Below, one piece after another: positions 41,335 to 50,512 of a stretch of DNA of 64,000 bases; position 1 is the stretch's first letter, and the number at the start of each line of letters is the position of its first letter. Made by a program: the position numbers and the translations under genes. The notes under the pieces are model-generated. The model saw only the letters and a list, made by a program, of their open reading frames with translations, did no database searches and was not told where the DNA came from. This stretch comes from Paenalcaligenes hominis_A (lineage in GTDB: Bacteria; Pseudomonadota; Gammaproteobacteria; Burkholderiales; Burkholderiaceae_B): NCBI RefSeq assembly GCF_041359055.1, contig NZ_JBGJKZ010000004.1, forward strand, positions 62,001-126,000, in the 5' to 3' direction.

Positions 41335-43917
41335 ATGCTGGAAACTTATCGCCAACACGTTGCCGAACGCGCTGCGTTAGGCATCCCTGCGCTTCCCTTA
41401 TCTGCGCAACAAACCGCCGATCTCATCGAACTCATTAAAAACCCGCCCGCAGGCGAGGAAGATTTTTTGCTAGACCTCATTACTCACCGCGTTCCTGCTG
41501 GTGTGGATGATGCGGCCAAAGTTAAAGCGTCTTATTTAGCTGCGGTTGCCCTAGGCACCGAAAGCAATACGCTGTTTGACAAAAAACGCGCTACCGAATT
41601 ACTCGGTACTATGTTGGGTGGTTATAATATTGCCCCGTTAATTCAGTTACTTGACGACGACGAGCTTGCTCCTGTGGCAGCCGAAGGCCTAAAACACACG
41701 CTGTTAATGTTTGACGCGTTTTACGATGTCAAAGAAAAAGCCAACCAAGGCAACGTGTACGCTCAACAAGTATTGCAAAGCTGGGCTGATGCCGAGTGGT
41801 TTACTTCACGTCCAGAAGTTCCCGAAAGCTTGACCATTACTGTTTTCAAAGTCACTGGCGAAACCAACACCGATGACTTGTCACCTGCTCCTGATGCGTG
41901 GAGCCGCCCTGACATTCCCCTGCATGCGCTGGCTATGTTGAAAAACCCGCGTTCAGGTATCGAACCAGACGAGCCAGGTAAAGTTGGCCCCATTAAACTC
42001 ATCAACGAGCTTAAAGAGAAAGGCAATATTGTTGCCTATGTAGGTGATGTAGTTGGTACAGGTTCCTCTCGTAAATCTGCCACAAACTCTGTGTTGTGGT
42101 TTACTGGCGAAGACATTCCTTATGTTCCAAACAAACGTTTTGGCGGCATTTGTTTGGGCAGCAAAATTGCACCTATTTTCTATAACACCATGGAAGATGC
42201 AGGTGCTTTGCCCATCGAGCTAGATGTATCCCAAATGGAAATGGGCGATGTAATCGAACTTCGCCCTTACGAAGGCAAAGCCCTAAAAGATGGCGTAGTT
42301 ATTGCCGAGTTTAGCGTTAAATCCGATGTGCTCTTTGACGAAGTCCGTGCTGGCGGCCGTATTCCATTAATCATCGGTCGCGGTTTAACCACGCGTGCAC
42401 GTGAAGCGCTACGCTTACCTCCTACTGATTTATTCCGTCTGCCTAGCACCCCTGAAGATTCAGGCAAAGGTTTTACTCTAGCTCAAAAAATGGTGGGTCG
42501 CGCTTGTGGTTTACCTGAGGGCCAAGGTGTACGTCCTGGCACCTATTGCGAACCACGCATGACCACAGTGGGTAGCCAAGATACCACCGGCCCCATGACA
42601 CGTGACGAATTGAAAGACTTAGCTTGCTTGGGCTTCTCTTCCGATCTAGTGATGCAGTCCTTCTGTCACACGGCCGCCTATCCTAAGCCTATTGACGTAA
42701 AAACTCACCACGAGTTACCAGATTTCATCAGCACACGTGGTGGTGTTTCCTTACGCCCAGGCGATGGCATTATTCACTCTTGGCTCAACCGCATGTTGTT
42801 GCCTGATACCGTAGGTACAGGGGGCGACTCCCATACTCGCTTCCCAATTGGCATCAGCTTTCCTGCCGGCTCAGGTCTAGTGGCTTTTGCCGCGGCGACA
42901 GGTGTTATGCCTTTAGATATGCCTGAGTCCGTATTGGTACGCTTCAAAGGTGAAATGCAGCCTGGTGTTACATTACGCGACTTGGTTAATGCCATTCCGT
43001 TCTACGCCATCAAACAAGGCCTACTCACCGTAGAAAAATCAGGCAAAGTGAATATTTTCTCTGGTCGTATTCTCGAAATCGAAGGTCTACCTAACCTCAA
43101 AATTGAGCAAGCTTTTGAATTGTCTGATGCCTCAGCTGAACGTTCTGCTGCAGCATGTACGGTGCGTCTAGACAAAGAGCCCATCATTGAATACCTCAAC
43201 AGCAACATCACCCTCTTGAAATGGATGATTGCAAATGGCTACGAAGACGAGCGCACCATCATGCGTCGCATCAAAGCCATGGAAGAATGGCTAGAAGACC
43301 CACAACTGCTTGAGCCAGATGCCGACGCCGAATACGCTGCTGTGATCGAAATCGACCTTGCTGAAATTCACGAGCCAATCGTAGCGTGCCCGAACGACCC
43401 AGACGATGTGAAATCACTTTCTGACGTAGCTGGCACACCTATTGATGAGGTGTTTATTGGTAGCTGTATGACCAACATTGGTCACTTCCGAGCCGCCTCT
43501 AAGCTTCTTGAAGGCAAACGTGATATTCCTACGCGTCTATGGGTTGCGCCTCCTACCAAAATGGATCAGGCTCAACTTACCGAAGAAGGTCACTACGGCG
43601 TATTAGGTGTAGCCGGTGCCCGCATGGAAATGCCAGGGTGTTCACTGTGCATGGGTAACCAAGCTCAAGTTCGCGAAGGCGCTACTGTAATGTCTACCAG
43701 TACTCGCAACTTCCCGAACCGCCTAGGTAAGAACACAAATGTGTTCTTGGGCTCTGCCGAGCTGGCTGCCATTTGCTCACGTCTAGGTCGCATCCCTACC
43801 CGCGAAGAATACCTAGCCGATATGGGCATACTGCAAAATAACAGCGATGACATCTATCGCTATATGAACTTTGATCAAATCGAAGAGTTCAAAGAAATTG
43901 CAGACACCATCGGCTAA
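41335..43917 (+). CDS. acnB: Aconitate hydratase B
   Basis: This 860-residue enzyme isomerises citrate and isocitrate; the AcnB class can also hydrate 2-methyl-cis-aconitate. The N-terminal HEAT-like domain opens with MLETYRQHVAERAALGIPALPL, matching AcnB. The swivel domain precedes the catalytic domains in this class (GDVVGTGSSRKSATNSV near 240). The cluster cysteines are in FIGSCMTNIGH and MPGCSLCMGN. GGDSHTRFPIGISFPAGSGLVAFAAA is also conserved. The neighbouring prpC makes a shared role in the methylcitrate route possible. A strong terminator follows. Confidence 0.96.
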   Translation: MLETYRQHVAERAALGIPALPLSAQQTADLIELIKNPPAGEEDFLLDLITHRVPAGVDDAAKVKASYLAAVALGTESNTLFDKKRATELLGTMLGGYNIAPLIQLLDDDELAPVAAEGLKHTLLMFDAFYDVKEKANQGNVYAQQVLQSWADAEWFTSRPEVPESLTITVFKVTGETNTDDLSPAPDAWSRPDIPLHALAMLKNPRSGIEPDEPGKVGPIKLINELKEKGNIVAYVGDVVGTGSSRKSATNSVLWFTGEDIPYVPNKRFGGICLGSKIAPIFYNTMEDAGALPIELDVSQMEMGDVIELRPYEGKALKDGVVIAEFSVKSDVLFDEVRAGGRIPLIIGRGLTTRAREALRLPPTDLFRLPSTPEDSGKGFTLAQKMVGRACGLPEGQGVRPGTYCEPRMTTVGSQDTTGPMTRDELKDLACLGFSSDLVMQSFCHTAAYPKPIDVKTHHELPDFISTRGGVSLRPGDGIIHSWLNRMLLPDTVGTGGDSHTRFPIGISFPAGSGLVAFAAATGVMPLDMPESVLVRFKGEMQPGVTLRDLVNAIPFYAIKQGLLTVEKSGKVNIFSGRILEIEGLPNLKIEQAFELSDASAERSAAACTVRLDKEPIIEYLNSNITLLKWMIANGYEDERTIMRRIKAMEEWLEDPQLLEPDADAEYAAVIEIDLAEIHEPIVACPNDPDDVKSLSDVAGTPIDEVFIGSCMTNIGHFRAASKLLEGKRDIPTRLWVAPPTKMDQAQLTEEGHYGVLGVAGARMEMPGCSLCMGNQAQVREGATVMSTSTRNFPNRLGKNTNVFLGSAELAAICSRLGRIPTREEYLADMGILQNNSDDIYRYMNFDQIEEFKEIADTIG

Positions 43918-43938
43918 GACTCTGCTCTAACTCTCATC

Positions 43939-43973
43939 AACCCCTTGAGGTCATTGGCCTCAAGGGGTTTTTT
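43939..43973 (+). terminator. Terminator after acnB
   Basis: AACCCCTTGAGG and CCTCAAGGGGTT pair perfectly over 12 bp around a 7-base loop, followed by T. Confidence 0.92.
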
Positions 43974-44032
43974 ATCGCTATTCTGTTAGATGACAGGTAC
44001 ACTGTACGTTTTGCTGTTAGATAGGAATGTCT

Positions 44033-45229
44033 ATGGGTGACTCCACCGTCTCCAACACCGTACTGCATCACAAAGCGCACGATTTGCTCAGTCTAATCGA
44101 AGCGCTTAATCACTCGGGCTCACGTTTAGAGGATCAGTTTTGGGAGGCCAAATTAACCGAATCCGTTCAAGAGCTGTTAGTGGACTCCGACAGCACCCTA
44201 CTTGAGCAGCTTTTAGACTACCTTTCTAGCTCAGAACAGTTTGAGCTATATGACGTCTTGGTTAGCTTAATTGAAGGCCTTGCCGAGTCAGCCACCCTAA
44301 GCCACCAAGGCCAACGTTATGACGTATTGTTAGTAACAGCGCCTATTGCAGCCTGGACACGCTATCAATTACCCGAAGGCCAGCTCAGTCACGAACTTCA
44401 TGAAAAACTACTGGGGTTGGTGAAATCGTATGCGGGCGCAGAAGCCAAAGTGGCTGTACTTGGCCAGTTGTTAAGCTTTGATCAATTACCTAAAAGCTTT
44501 GCGCTAACCCATGAGTTCACAGCACAACTAGGGCGCTTGGCGCTTGAAGCACAAACCACAACCATTGAGCTAGACCATCTTGAAGACGGTATTACGTTGT
44601 TAGCCGATACCAAGTTTATTGTTTGTGCAATTGCTACGCCCCAAGGCAGTGCCGCCTTTGCTTGGCAGCAGCATAAAAACCCATTGCTGGCATTACAACA
44701 AAGCCAAACCCATTGGCAAGAACAATGCGAGCAGCTATTAAGTGCCATGTTTGCTGGCTGCCAAACCCAGTTTTTACCACCTGATGGCTATTATTTTAAT
44801 ACCCGAGCTAGCGATAAGCTCATGCGCCCCTTAGCAATTAAAGCCGCTGTTAACTGGCTAGGTTTGGTGACGCAATCAGAACCTAGTGAAATCTCAGCAG
44901 TGGTAGCACGTTGTGGTGTTTCCGATACCGAAGAGTTTCGTATTGGGCTTACCGTTGAAAACAACGCTGAAATTTTATATGGCTGCGTATGGCCTATTTT
45001 CAGCAAAGATGAAATCGACCGCTCTAGCCCGCTTTTTGAGGATAGCGCTTTGCTTATTCAAAATATCTTAACGGAGCTTGGGGTCGAATCCATTCTGTTC
45101 TTAGCCGGTCTGTACGATCCTGACTTCTGTGACGATTGTAGCGCCCCCTCTTTTCCTACCGCTCAAGGCGAGCTTGACCATCCTTACTTGCCTGAAGAGC
45201 TAGATTTTGCTCCCGCTCCTTTGCATTGA
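44033..45229 (+). CDS. DUF2863-like uncharacterised protein
   Basis: This 398-residue acidic, soluble protein of unknown function probably belongs to the DUF2863 family known from betaproteobacteria (recognised from memory, not verified). I use the second ATG (44033) because AGATAGGA is spaced correctly for it and touches the first ATG at 44027. The protein has no signal peptide or membrane helix. The C-terminus has clustered cysteines (YDPDFCDDCSAP). It lies directly upstream of earP and efp, separated from earP by only eight bases, which suggests cotranscription. Confidence 0.65.
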   Translation: MGDSTVSNTVLHHKAHDLLSLIEALNHSGSRLEDQFWEAKLTESVQELLVDSDSTLLEQLLDYLSSSEQFELYDVLVSLIEGLAESATLSHQGQRYDVLLVTAPIAAWTRYQLPEGQLSHELHEKLLGLVKSYAGAEAKVAVLGQLLSFDQLPKSFALTHEFTAQLGRLALEAQTTTIELDHLEDGITLLADTKFIVCAIATPQGSAAFAWQQHKNPLLALQQSQTHWQEQCEQLLSAMFAGCQTQFLPPDGYYFNTRASDKLMRPLAIKAAVNWLGLVTQSEPSEISAVVARCGVSDTEEFRIGLTVENNAEILYGCVWPIFSKDEIDRSSPLFEDSALLIQNILTELGVESILFLAGLYDPDFCDDCSAPSFPTAQGELDHPYLPEELDFAPAPLH

Positions 45230-45237
45230 TTAAAGTT

Positions 45238-46287
45238 ATGAATCTGGATTTGTTTTGCCAAGTGGTTGATAACTACGGCGACATTGGTGTGTGCTGGCGT
45301 CTGGCTCAGCAACTGCAACAGCAAGGCATTTCTATACGTTTATTTGTTGATGATCTCGCTGCTTTTCATCGTATTGAACCCAGGATCAATCCACAAAGTC
45401 ACTCACAAACCGTAAAACAAATCCATATACTACATTGGTCGCAAGCAGAAATATCTACGCCTGCCCCTCTTGTTATTGAAGCCTTTGCTTGTGAGCTACC
45501 GTTGGCCTATAAACAGGCCATGCCAAACCAAACTCGCCTTTGGATTAATCTGGAATACCTCAGTGCCGAATCATGGGTAGAAAGCAGCCATGCTTTACCC
45601 TCGCCTCAGCCTAATAGTGTGCTGAAGTATTTCTTTTTTCCCGGGTTTACGCCTAAAACAGGTGGACTATTACGCCCAACCGCAACCCCTAACCCCGAAC
45701 TCCTTGATAAGGACTTTTGGAACAGTTTGGGTTTAATTCAAGCTCCGGCTACAGATCGAGTCGCATTTGTATTTTGTTATGAGCATGCCTCTTTAGAGTT
45801 GCTGTATCGTTGTTTGGCCGCCCAACCCCACAGCTGGTGCGTGCTTTTGGCGGCCTCTGCCCCAGAACCCATTGCACCGCCCGCTACGCTTACGGTGCAC
45901 CGGCTGCCTTTTATAGCCCAAGCCCAGTTTGACGCGTTACTGGATTATGCGGATTTTAATCTAATACGCGGCGAGGACTCGTTTGTACGTGCCATATGGG
46001 CCCAAAAACCCTTTATCTGGCAGCCCTATCGCCAAGACGACAATTACCATTTACAAAAACTACAGGCGTGGCTTAGCACTACCCCTTTTTCCCCATCACG
46101 CCAAAAGTTAATAATGGACTGGAATTGTGGTCAGCTTACATCAGCCCAACTCAATACCGAACTTAAAGATCTGTCTGACTGGCGTCAGCAATGCGTGCAA
46201 TACGCCCACACCTTGGCCCAACAAACCGACTTAGCAACACAGTTACTCGCTTTTTGTTCGCAAATAAGCCAGAAAACGGTAAAATAA
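45238..46287 (+). CDS. earP: EF-P arginine rhamnosyltransferase EarP
   Basis: This 349-residue glycosyltransferase attaches rhamnose from dTDP-rhamnose to Arg32 of elongation factor P. The start ATG 45238 gives the conserved opening MNLDLFCQVVDNYGDIGVCWRLA; a TTG at 45226 overlaps the previous stop codon. The C-terminal part holds the sugar-nucleotide site, with DFNLIRGEDSFVRAIWAQKPFIWQPYRQDD, the catalytic and binding motif of the family. efp follows after 110 bases, and that EF-P has Arg at position 32, as needed. Confidence 0.95.
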   Translation: MNLDLFCQVVDNYGDIGVCWRLAQQLQQQGISIRLFVDDLAAFHRIEPRINPQSHSQTVKQIHILHWSQAEISTPAPLVIEAFACELPLAYKQAMPNQTRLWINLEYLSAESWVESSHALPSPQPNSVLKYFFFPGFTPKTGGLLRPTATPNPELLDKDFWNSLGLIQAPATDRVAFVFCYEHASLELLYRCLAAQPHSWCVLLAASAPEPIAPPATLTVHRLPFIAQAQFDALLDYADFNLIRGEDSFVRAIWAQKPFIWQPYRQDDNYHLQKLQAWLSTTPFSPSRQKLIMDWNCGQLTSAQLNTELKDLSDWRQQCVQYAHTLAQQTDLATQLLAFCSQISQKTVK

Positions 46288-46397
46288 CTTTTTTACTCTC
46301 CGCTTTAGCAAAAAAACAAAAAAGCATGGGTTTTTTTGTTAGTCAATAATTGTGCCTATTGCGTGCGGAGTCATCTTTCATCGGAGTTTCCATATCT

Positions 46398-46955
46398 ATG
46401 AAAACCGCACAGGATTTACGCGTTGGTAACGTGGTAATGATCGGCAGTGAACCACTCGTTGTACAACGTGCTGAATACAATAAGTCAGGCCGTAACAGCG
46501 CTGTTGTAAAACTGAAATTCAAAAACTTGCTATCTGGTAGCGCTAGTGAAGGGGTCCACAAAGCAGACGAAAAATTTGAAATTGTTCTGCTAGAGAAAAA
46601 AGAGTGCTCCTACTCGTATTTTGCAGACCCCATGTACGTCTTCATGGACGAAGAGTACAATCAATACGAAATCGAAGCCGACAACATGGGCGATGCATTA
46701 AACTACCTCGAAGACGGCATGACAGCCGAAGTGGTTTTCTACGATGGTCGCGCTATTTCTGTTGAGCTACCTACTGTGATTGTGCGCCAAATCGAATACA
46801 CTGAACCTGCGGTTCGCGGCGATACCTCAGGTAAAGTCATGAAGCCCGCACGCTTAGCCACAGGTCATATTGTTTCTGTGCCTATGTTCTGCGAAATCGG
46901 TGACAACATCGAAATCGACACACGCACTAACGAATACCGCAGCCGCGCTAACTAA
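46398..46955 (+). CDS. efp: Elongation factor P (arginine-type)
   Basis: This 185-residue factor rescues ribosomes stalled at polyproline. I use ATG 46398, giving the normal N-terminus MKTAQDLRVGNVVMIGSEPLVVQ; the frame is open upstream but lacks family character. The KOW-like domain loop YNKSGRNSAVVK puts Arg32 at the modification position, matching the EarP pathway rather than lysine modification by EpmA. The C-terminal domain (ARLATGHIVSVPMFCEIGDNIEIDTRTNEYRSRAN) is complete. A terminator follows. Confidence 0.97.
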   Translation: MKTAQDLRVGNVVMIGSEPLVVQRAEYNKSGRNSAVVKLKFKNLLSGSASEGVHKADEKFEIVLLEKKECSYSYFADPMYVFMDEEYNQYEIEADNMGDALNYLEDGMTAEVVFYDGRAISVELPTVIVRQIEYTEPAVRGDTSGKVMKPARLATGHIVSVPMFCEIGDNIEIDTRTNEYRSRAN

Positions 46956-46973
46956 TTCTAGCAACGCGATCCA

Positions 46974-47016
46974 AACCGCCTAACTCCTGCTTTCGCAGAG
47001 GTTAAGGCGGTTTTTT
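46974..47016 (+). terminator. Terminator after efp
   Basis: AACCGCC plus TAAC and GTTAAGGCGGTT pair around an internal CTGC/GCAG hairpin, followed by six T. The T-run overlaps the stop codon region of the convergent DUF1178 gene. Confidence 0.85.
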
Positions 47017-47488
47017 AATTCAGTTTGTCATCGTCTAAGAAATCAGGAATAGGCATCACTTCTATTCCATCTTCGCGCAAAGCCTCGTACTCTTCATGCG
47101 TAGCAGACCCTCTAATCGCACGATCAGGGGCTTGGCCGTCATGAATCTTTCTGACCTCTTCAGCAAATTCATCGCCCACATTGTCAGTATTACGAATGGC
47201 TTGTTTGATGTGCTTAAATAGCTGTGCTTGCATGGCGTCTAAGCTGGGCGCTGAATCGGGAGCAGAAGAGGCATGGCTGGGCGCAGCTGCGCTAGGCGCT
47301 CTGCTTCCTACGCCATGTCGTAAATTTAAACGTGGAGCAGAGAGCTGTTTATGAATATCGGTGCTGCCGCATACGGGGCATTCCACCCATCCCGCTTGCG
47401 CTTGCTTTTCGTAATCGTCACGAGAACGAAACCAACCCTCAAACACATGACCCACTGCACAAGCCAAATCAAACACTTTTAATGCCAT
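47015..47488 (-). CDS. DUF1178 family protein
   Basis: This 157-residue protein opens MALKVFDLACAVGHVFEGWFRSRDDYEKQAQAGWVECPVCGS, the DUF1178 hallmark. The ECPVCGS pair and the earlier Cys/His (DLACAVGH) may bind metal. The middle is Ala/Ser/Pro-rich, and the C-terminus has GEEF-like NVGDEFAEEVRKIHDG and TREEYEAL-type motif THEEYEALREDGIEVMPIP, also typical. Function unknown. It is five bases downstream of the yejF-like gene, so it is probably cotranscribed with the transporter. Confidence 0.88.
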   Translation of the reverse strand: MALKVFDLACAVGHVFEGWFRSRDDYEKQAQAGWVECPVCGSTDIHKQLSAPRLNLRHGVGSRAPSAAAPSHASSAPDSAPSLDAMQAQLFKHIKQAIRNTDNVGDEFAEEVRKIHDGQAPDRAIRGSATHEEYEALREDGIEVMPIPDFLDDDKLN

Positions 47489-47493
47489 AGTAA

Positions 47494-49128
47494 TTACTTC
47501 ATCGCTTCAAGAGATAAACGCGGAACGGAATTCAATAGCAGCTGTGTTACGCTTTGCTGCGGCTGCAATAACACCTGCTGTGCCGTACCCATTTCAACTA
47601 TTTTACCCTTATCCATCACCGCAACACGATCGGCCAAATACTCTACAACACTAAAATTATGCGTAATAAATAGATAGGCCAGCCCCGTTTCTTTTTGCAG
47701 CTGAATAAGCAGGTCTAGTATCTGAGCCTGAACGGAAACATCTAACGCTGAGGTGGGCTCATCACAAATTAATACTTGGGGCGCTACAGCAAGCGCTCTG
47801 GCAATAGCAATACGCTGGCGCTGCCCACCTGAGAACTCATGCGCATAGCGTTTAGTACTGTCTGCAGGCATGGCTGTTAGTTCTAAAAGTTCCTTAATGC
47901 GTTTTTGCCGCTGCGCCTCAGACCAATGAGGCTGCAGACTTTTTAAGCCCTCAGCTAATATATCGCCCACCATCATCCGTGGATTTAATGAGGCGAAAGG
48001 GTCCTGAAACACAATTTGAATCTTGCGGCGTTGCTGAGCGAGCTGAGTCCCACGGCTATTTAATAAATCGGTGCCATCTAGTAGGGCTTGCCCACTGACT
48101 TGGATTTGCTCATCCATAATGCGTAGTAACGTTTTGGCTACCGTGCTTTTTCCACAGCCCGAAGCACCCAATAAAGCTAAGGTCTCTCCCGAATACAAAT
48201 CAAAACTTAGGTCTTTAACAATAGGCACCCCTGAGTTGGATTTAAACAACTGACGCTTTGGTTTGTAACTAACCTCGAGGTGCTGCACTTTCAATATAGG
48301 AGTACCAGCAGATGCACTTGGCTCTGTTGATTTATAGCCGTGTTTATGTTCACGTTGCGCAAAGCTAGGAATTACCTCTAGCAAATGGCGTGCATAAGGG
48401 TGCTCAGGCTGCTTAAAAAAGGCCGATGCGGTACTTTGTAATACGATTTCTCCGTGACGCAACAACGCCACCTCATCGGCCATTTGCTGCACCACGGCCA
48501 GATCATGGGTAATGAGCAAAACCGTTAAGCCTAAGTCTTGCTGCATAGTTTTTAATAAATCAAGAATCTGGGCTTGTACTGTTACGTCTAATGCTGTGGT
48601 TGGCTCATCTGCAATCAGTATATCTGGCTCTACAGCTAATGCCATCGCAATCATAATACGTTGACGCTGCCCACCTGAAAACTGAAAAGGATAATCATTT
48701 AAGCGACGTGCCGGATCGGGAATACCCACTTTTTCTAGCCAATGTATAGCGCGCTGCCGACGTTCTGCTTTGTTGTATTGCGTATGCAAACGCATGCTTT
48801 CCATTAGCTGATCGCCTATACGCAACACAGGGTTTAAACAAGTGGCAGGCTCTTGGAAAATCATGGCGATTTTATTGCCTCGTACCAAGCGCATTTGAGC
48901 TTCACTTAAAGCAAAAAGCTCGGTACCATCCATCACAACTGTACCTGACTGCACCACTAGCGCATCGGGCAGCAAACGCATAATAGCTAATGCGGTCATG
49001 CTTTTGCCGCTGCCCGACTCTCCCACCAAAGCAAAAGTCTGGCCTCGTTTTAGATGTAAATTCAGGCCACACACAGCATAACGATTGGTACCTGCGATTT
49101 TAAGTGATAAATCCAGCACTTTAAGCAT
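47494..49128 (-). CDS. yejF: Fused dipeptide-type ABC transporter ATPase (YejF-like)
   Basis: This 544-residue protein contains two complete ABC ATPase domains. Domain 1 has GESGSGKS and SGGQRQRIMIAMAL, domain 2 has GASGCGKSTVAKTLL and SGGQRQRIAIARAL; both have ADEPTTALDV or CDEPTSALDV Walker B regions. I use ATG 49128, with AGGGG upstream; the longer frame reads into yejE. YejF energises an importer which in E. coli takes up peptides and the antibiotic microcin C. It overlaps yejE by eight bases. Confidence 0.93.
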   Translation of the reverse strand: MLKVLDLSLKIAGTNRYAVCGLNLHLKRGQTFALVGESGSGKSMTALAIMRLLPDALVVQSGTVVMDGTELFALSEAQMRLVRGNKIAMIFQEPATCLNPVLRIGDQLMESMRLHTQYNKAERRQRAIHWLEKVGIPDPARRLNDYPFQFSGGQRQRIMIAMALAVEPDILIADEPTTALDVTVQAQILDLLKTMQQDLGLTVLLITHDLAVVQQMADEVALLRHGEIVLQSTASAFFKQPEHPYARHLLEVIPSFAQREHKHGYKSTEPSASAGTPILKVQHLEVSYKPKRQLFKSNSGVPIVKDLSFDLYSGETLALLGASGCGKSTVAKTLLRIMDEQIQVSGQALLDGTDLLNSRGTQLAQQRRKIQIVFQDPFASLNPRMMVGDILAEGLKSLQPHWSEAQRQKRIKELLELTAMPADSTKRYAHEFSGGQRQRIAIARALAVAPQVLICDEPTSALDVSVQAQILDLLIQLQKETGLAYLFITHNFSVVEYLADRVAVMDKGKIVEMGTAQQVLLQPQQSVTQLLLNSVPRLSLEAMK

Positions 49129-50512
49129 GTGCCGCCCCTTTGGTCTCAATACGACGTATACGTGGATCAAAGGCTCGCTGCACGGCATCGGCAAACAAAT
49201 TTGCCGCCAACACTAATGCGAGTAAAAAGAAAAAAGCACCAACTAGGTTCCACCAAATCATTGGGTCTCTAGACATTTCTAAACGTGCTGCATCAATCAT
49301 GGTGCCAAACGAAGGCATGCTAGGATCTACCCCTATTCCTAAATACGACAAGACAGCCTCATACAACACTAAACCAGAAAACTCGAGCACCATCGTAATC
49401 AACACCAAATGCATCACATTAGGCAACAAATGACGCCACATAATGCCCCAAGGGCTTACACCAAACGCTTTGGCGGCTTGGACGTACTCGAGCTCTCTGA
49501 GTTTAAGCACTTCAGCACGCAATAATCGGCATAACCCCGACCACCCCGTAAACCCCAAAATTAAACAAAGCACCAAAAGACGCAAGTCGGCACGAGAAGC
49601 AACCGTGTCAAACAAATCGGCATGGGTATCAATATAAACCTGCATCATTAATACACACGCCGCAATCAAAAGCACACCTGGGATAGAGGTTAAGGTGGTG
49701 TAAACATACTGAATCACATCATCCACCCACCCTTTGAAATAGCCAGCGGCAATGCCAAAAACCAATGCGGGTGGTAACATTGCTGTGGTCGTTAAAGTAC
49801 CTATGACCAACGCCGTTCGAATACTTTTAAAGCTTAAATACAGCACATCGTTACCCGAGCGATCTGTACCTAACACATAATAAAAGCGGCTAAACACCAC
49901 AATAATAATAAGTAGACTGGTAAGTGCCGTTAAACTGAACCACACGCTTCGCCAAGGAAAGGTTGGGCTACGACGTGCGCCCCACTGACATAGTATTGCC
50001 CAGACTAACGCCCCAACCCCACAGCCCACTAGGCTCCAGAGAGCTAGCAGCCATAACAGCCGATGATGCTCAGCAGTGCTTGCAATATCGTGTGCAGCAT
50101 TTTCTAAAGGCGGAAAATCACGTATGACTTGCCCGTCCACAATGGCACTTTCTTTAAAAAACAAATGAGTAGCCAATGGCGCAGAGTAACTTCGCTCTTT
50201 TTTAGCAATATGTGCGACATCCAACACATCGTCTAATACTGAACGCGCAATGGGTGAATAACGTTGCTCTGTTTGCCCTTCTATGGTTGGTAAAACTGGA
50301 CGATAGTGAATAGAGTCTAGTAGCCCCACCACCACAAAAAAAGCTAATACCACCGCACATGCTATAGCCGAAGGAGTATAAAACACGCTACGCCATGCTT
50401 GACGCAACGCTGGGGTACGCCTTGCATGAACGGCATACATCAGGGCTACTACCACCATTAACCAGACAAACACATCGGTCCACATTATTTCTAATTTAGG
50501 CATAGGACTCAC
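49121..50512 (-). CDS. yejE: Peptide ABC transporter permease (YejE-like) with extended N-terminus
   Basis: This 463-residue permease is about 120 residues longer than E. coli YejE as I remember it. Extra segments are an N-terminal helix (VFVWLMVVVALMYAVHA), a second helix (ACAVVLAFFVVVGLLDSI), a soluble loop of about 80 residues, and two more helices before the conserved LGTDRSGNDVLYLSFKSIRTALVIG region. The EAA loop is EYVQAAKAFGVSPWGIMWRHLLPN. It overlaps yejB by four bases (ATGA) and yejF by eight. Confidence 0.9.
   Translation of the reverse strand: MSPMPKLEIMWTDVFVWLMVVVALMYAVHARRTPALRQAWRSVFYTPSAIACAVVLAFFVVVGLLDSIHYRPVLPTIEGQTEQRYSPIARSVLDDVLDVAHIAKKERSYSAPLATHLFFKESAIVDGQVIRDFPPLENAAHDIASTAEHHRLLWLLALWSLVGCGVGALVWAILCQWGARRSPTFPWRSVWFSLTALTSLLIIIVVFSRFYYVLGTDRSGNDVLYLSFKSIRTALVIGTLTTTAMLPPALVFGIAAGYFKGWVDDVIQYVYTTLTSIPGVLLIAACVLMMQVYIDTHADLFDTVASRADLRLLVLCLILGFTGWSGLCRLLRAEVLKLRELEYVQAAKAFGVSPWGIMWRHLLPNVMHLVLITMVLEFSGLVLYEAVLSYLGIGVDPSMPSFGTMIDAARLEMSRDPMIWWNLVGAFFFLLALVLAANLFADAVQRAFDPRIRRIETKGAAHA

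Noticed and set aside
46316..46340. A/T stem upstream of efp as a terminator of earP
   Set aside because: AACAAAAAA and TTTTTTGTT can pair, but the stem has no GC pairs at its base and is just as likely part of an AT-rich promoter region.
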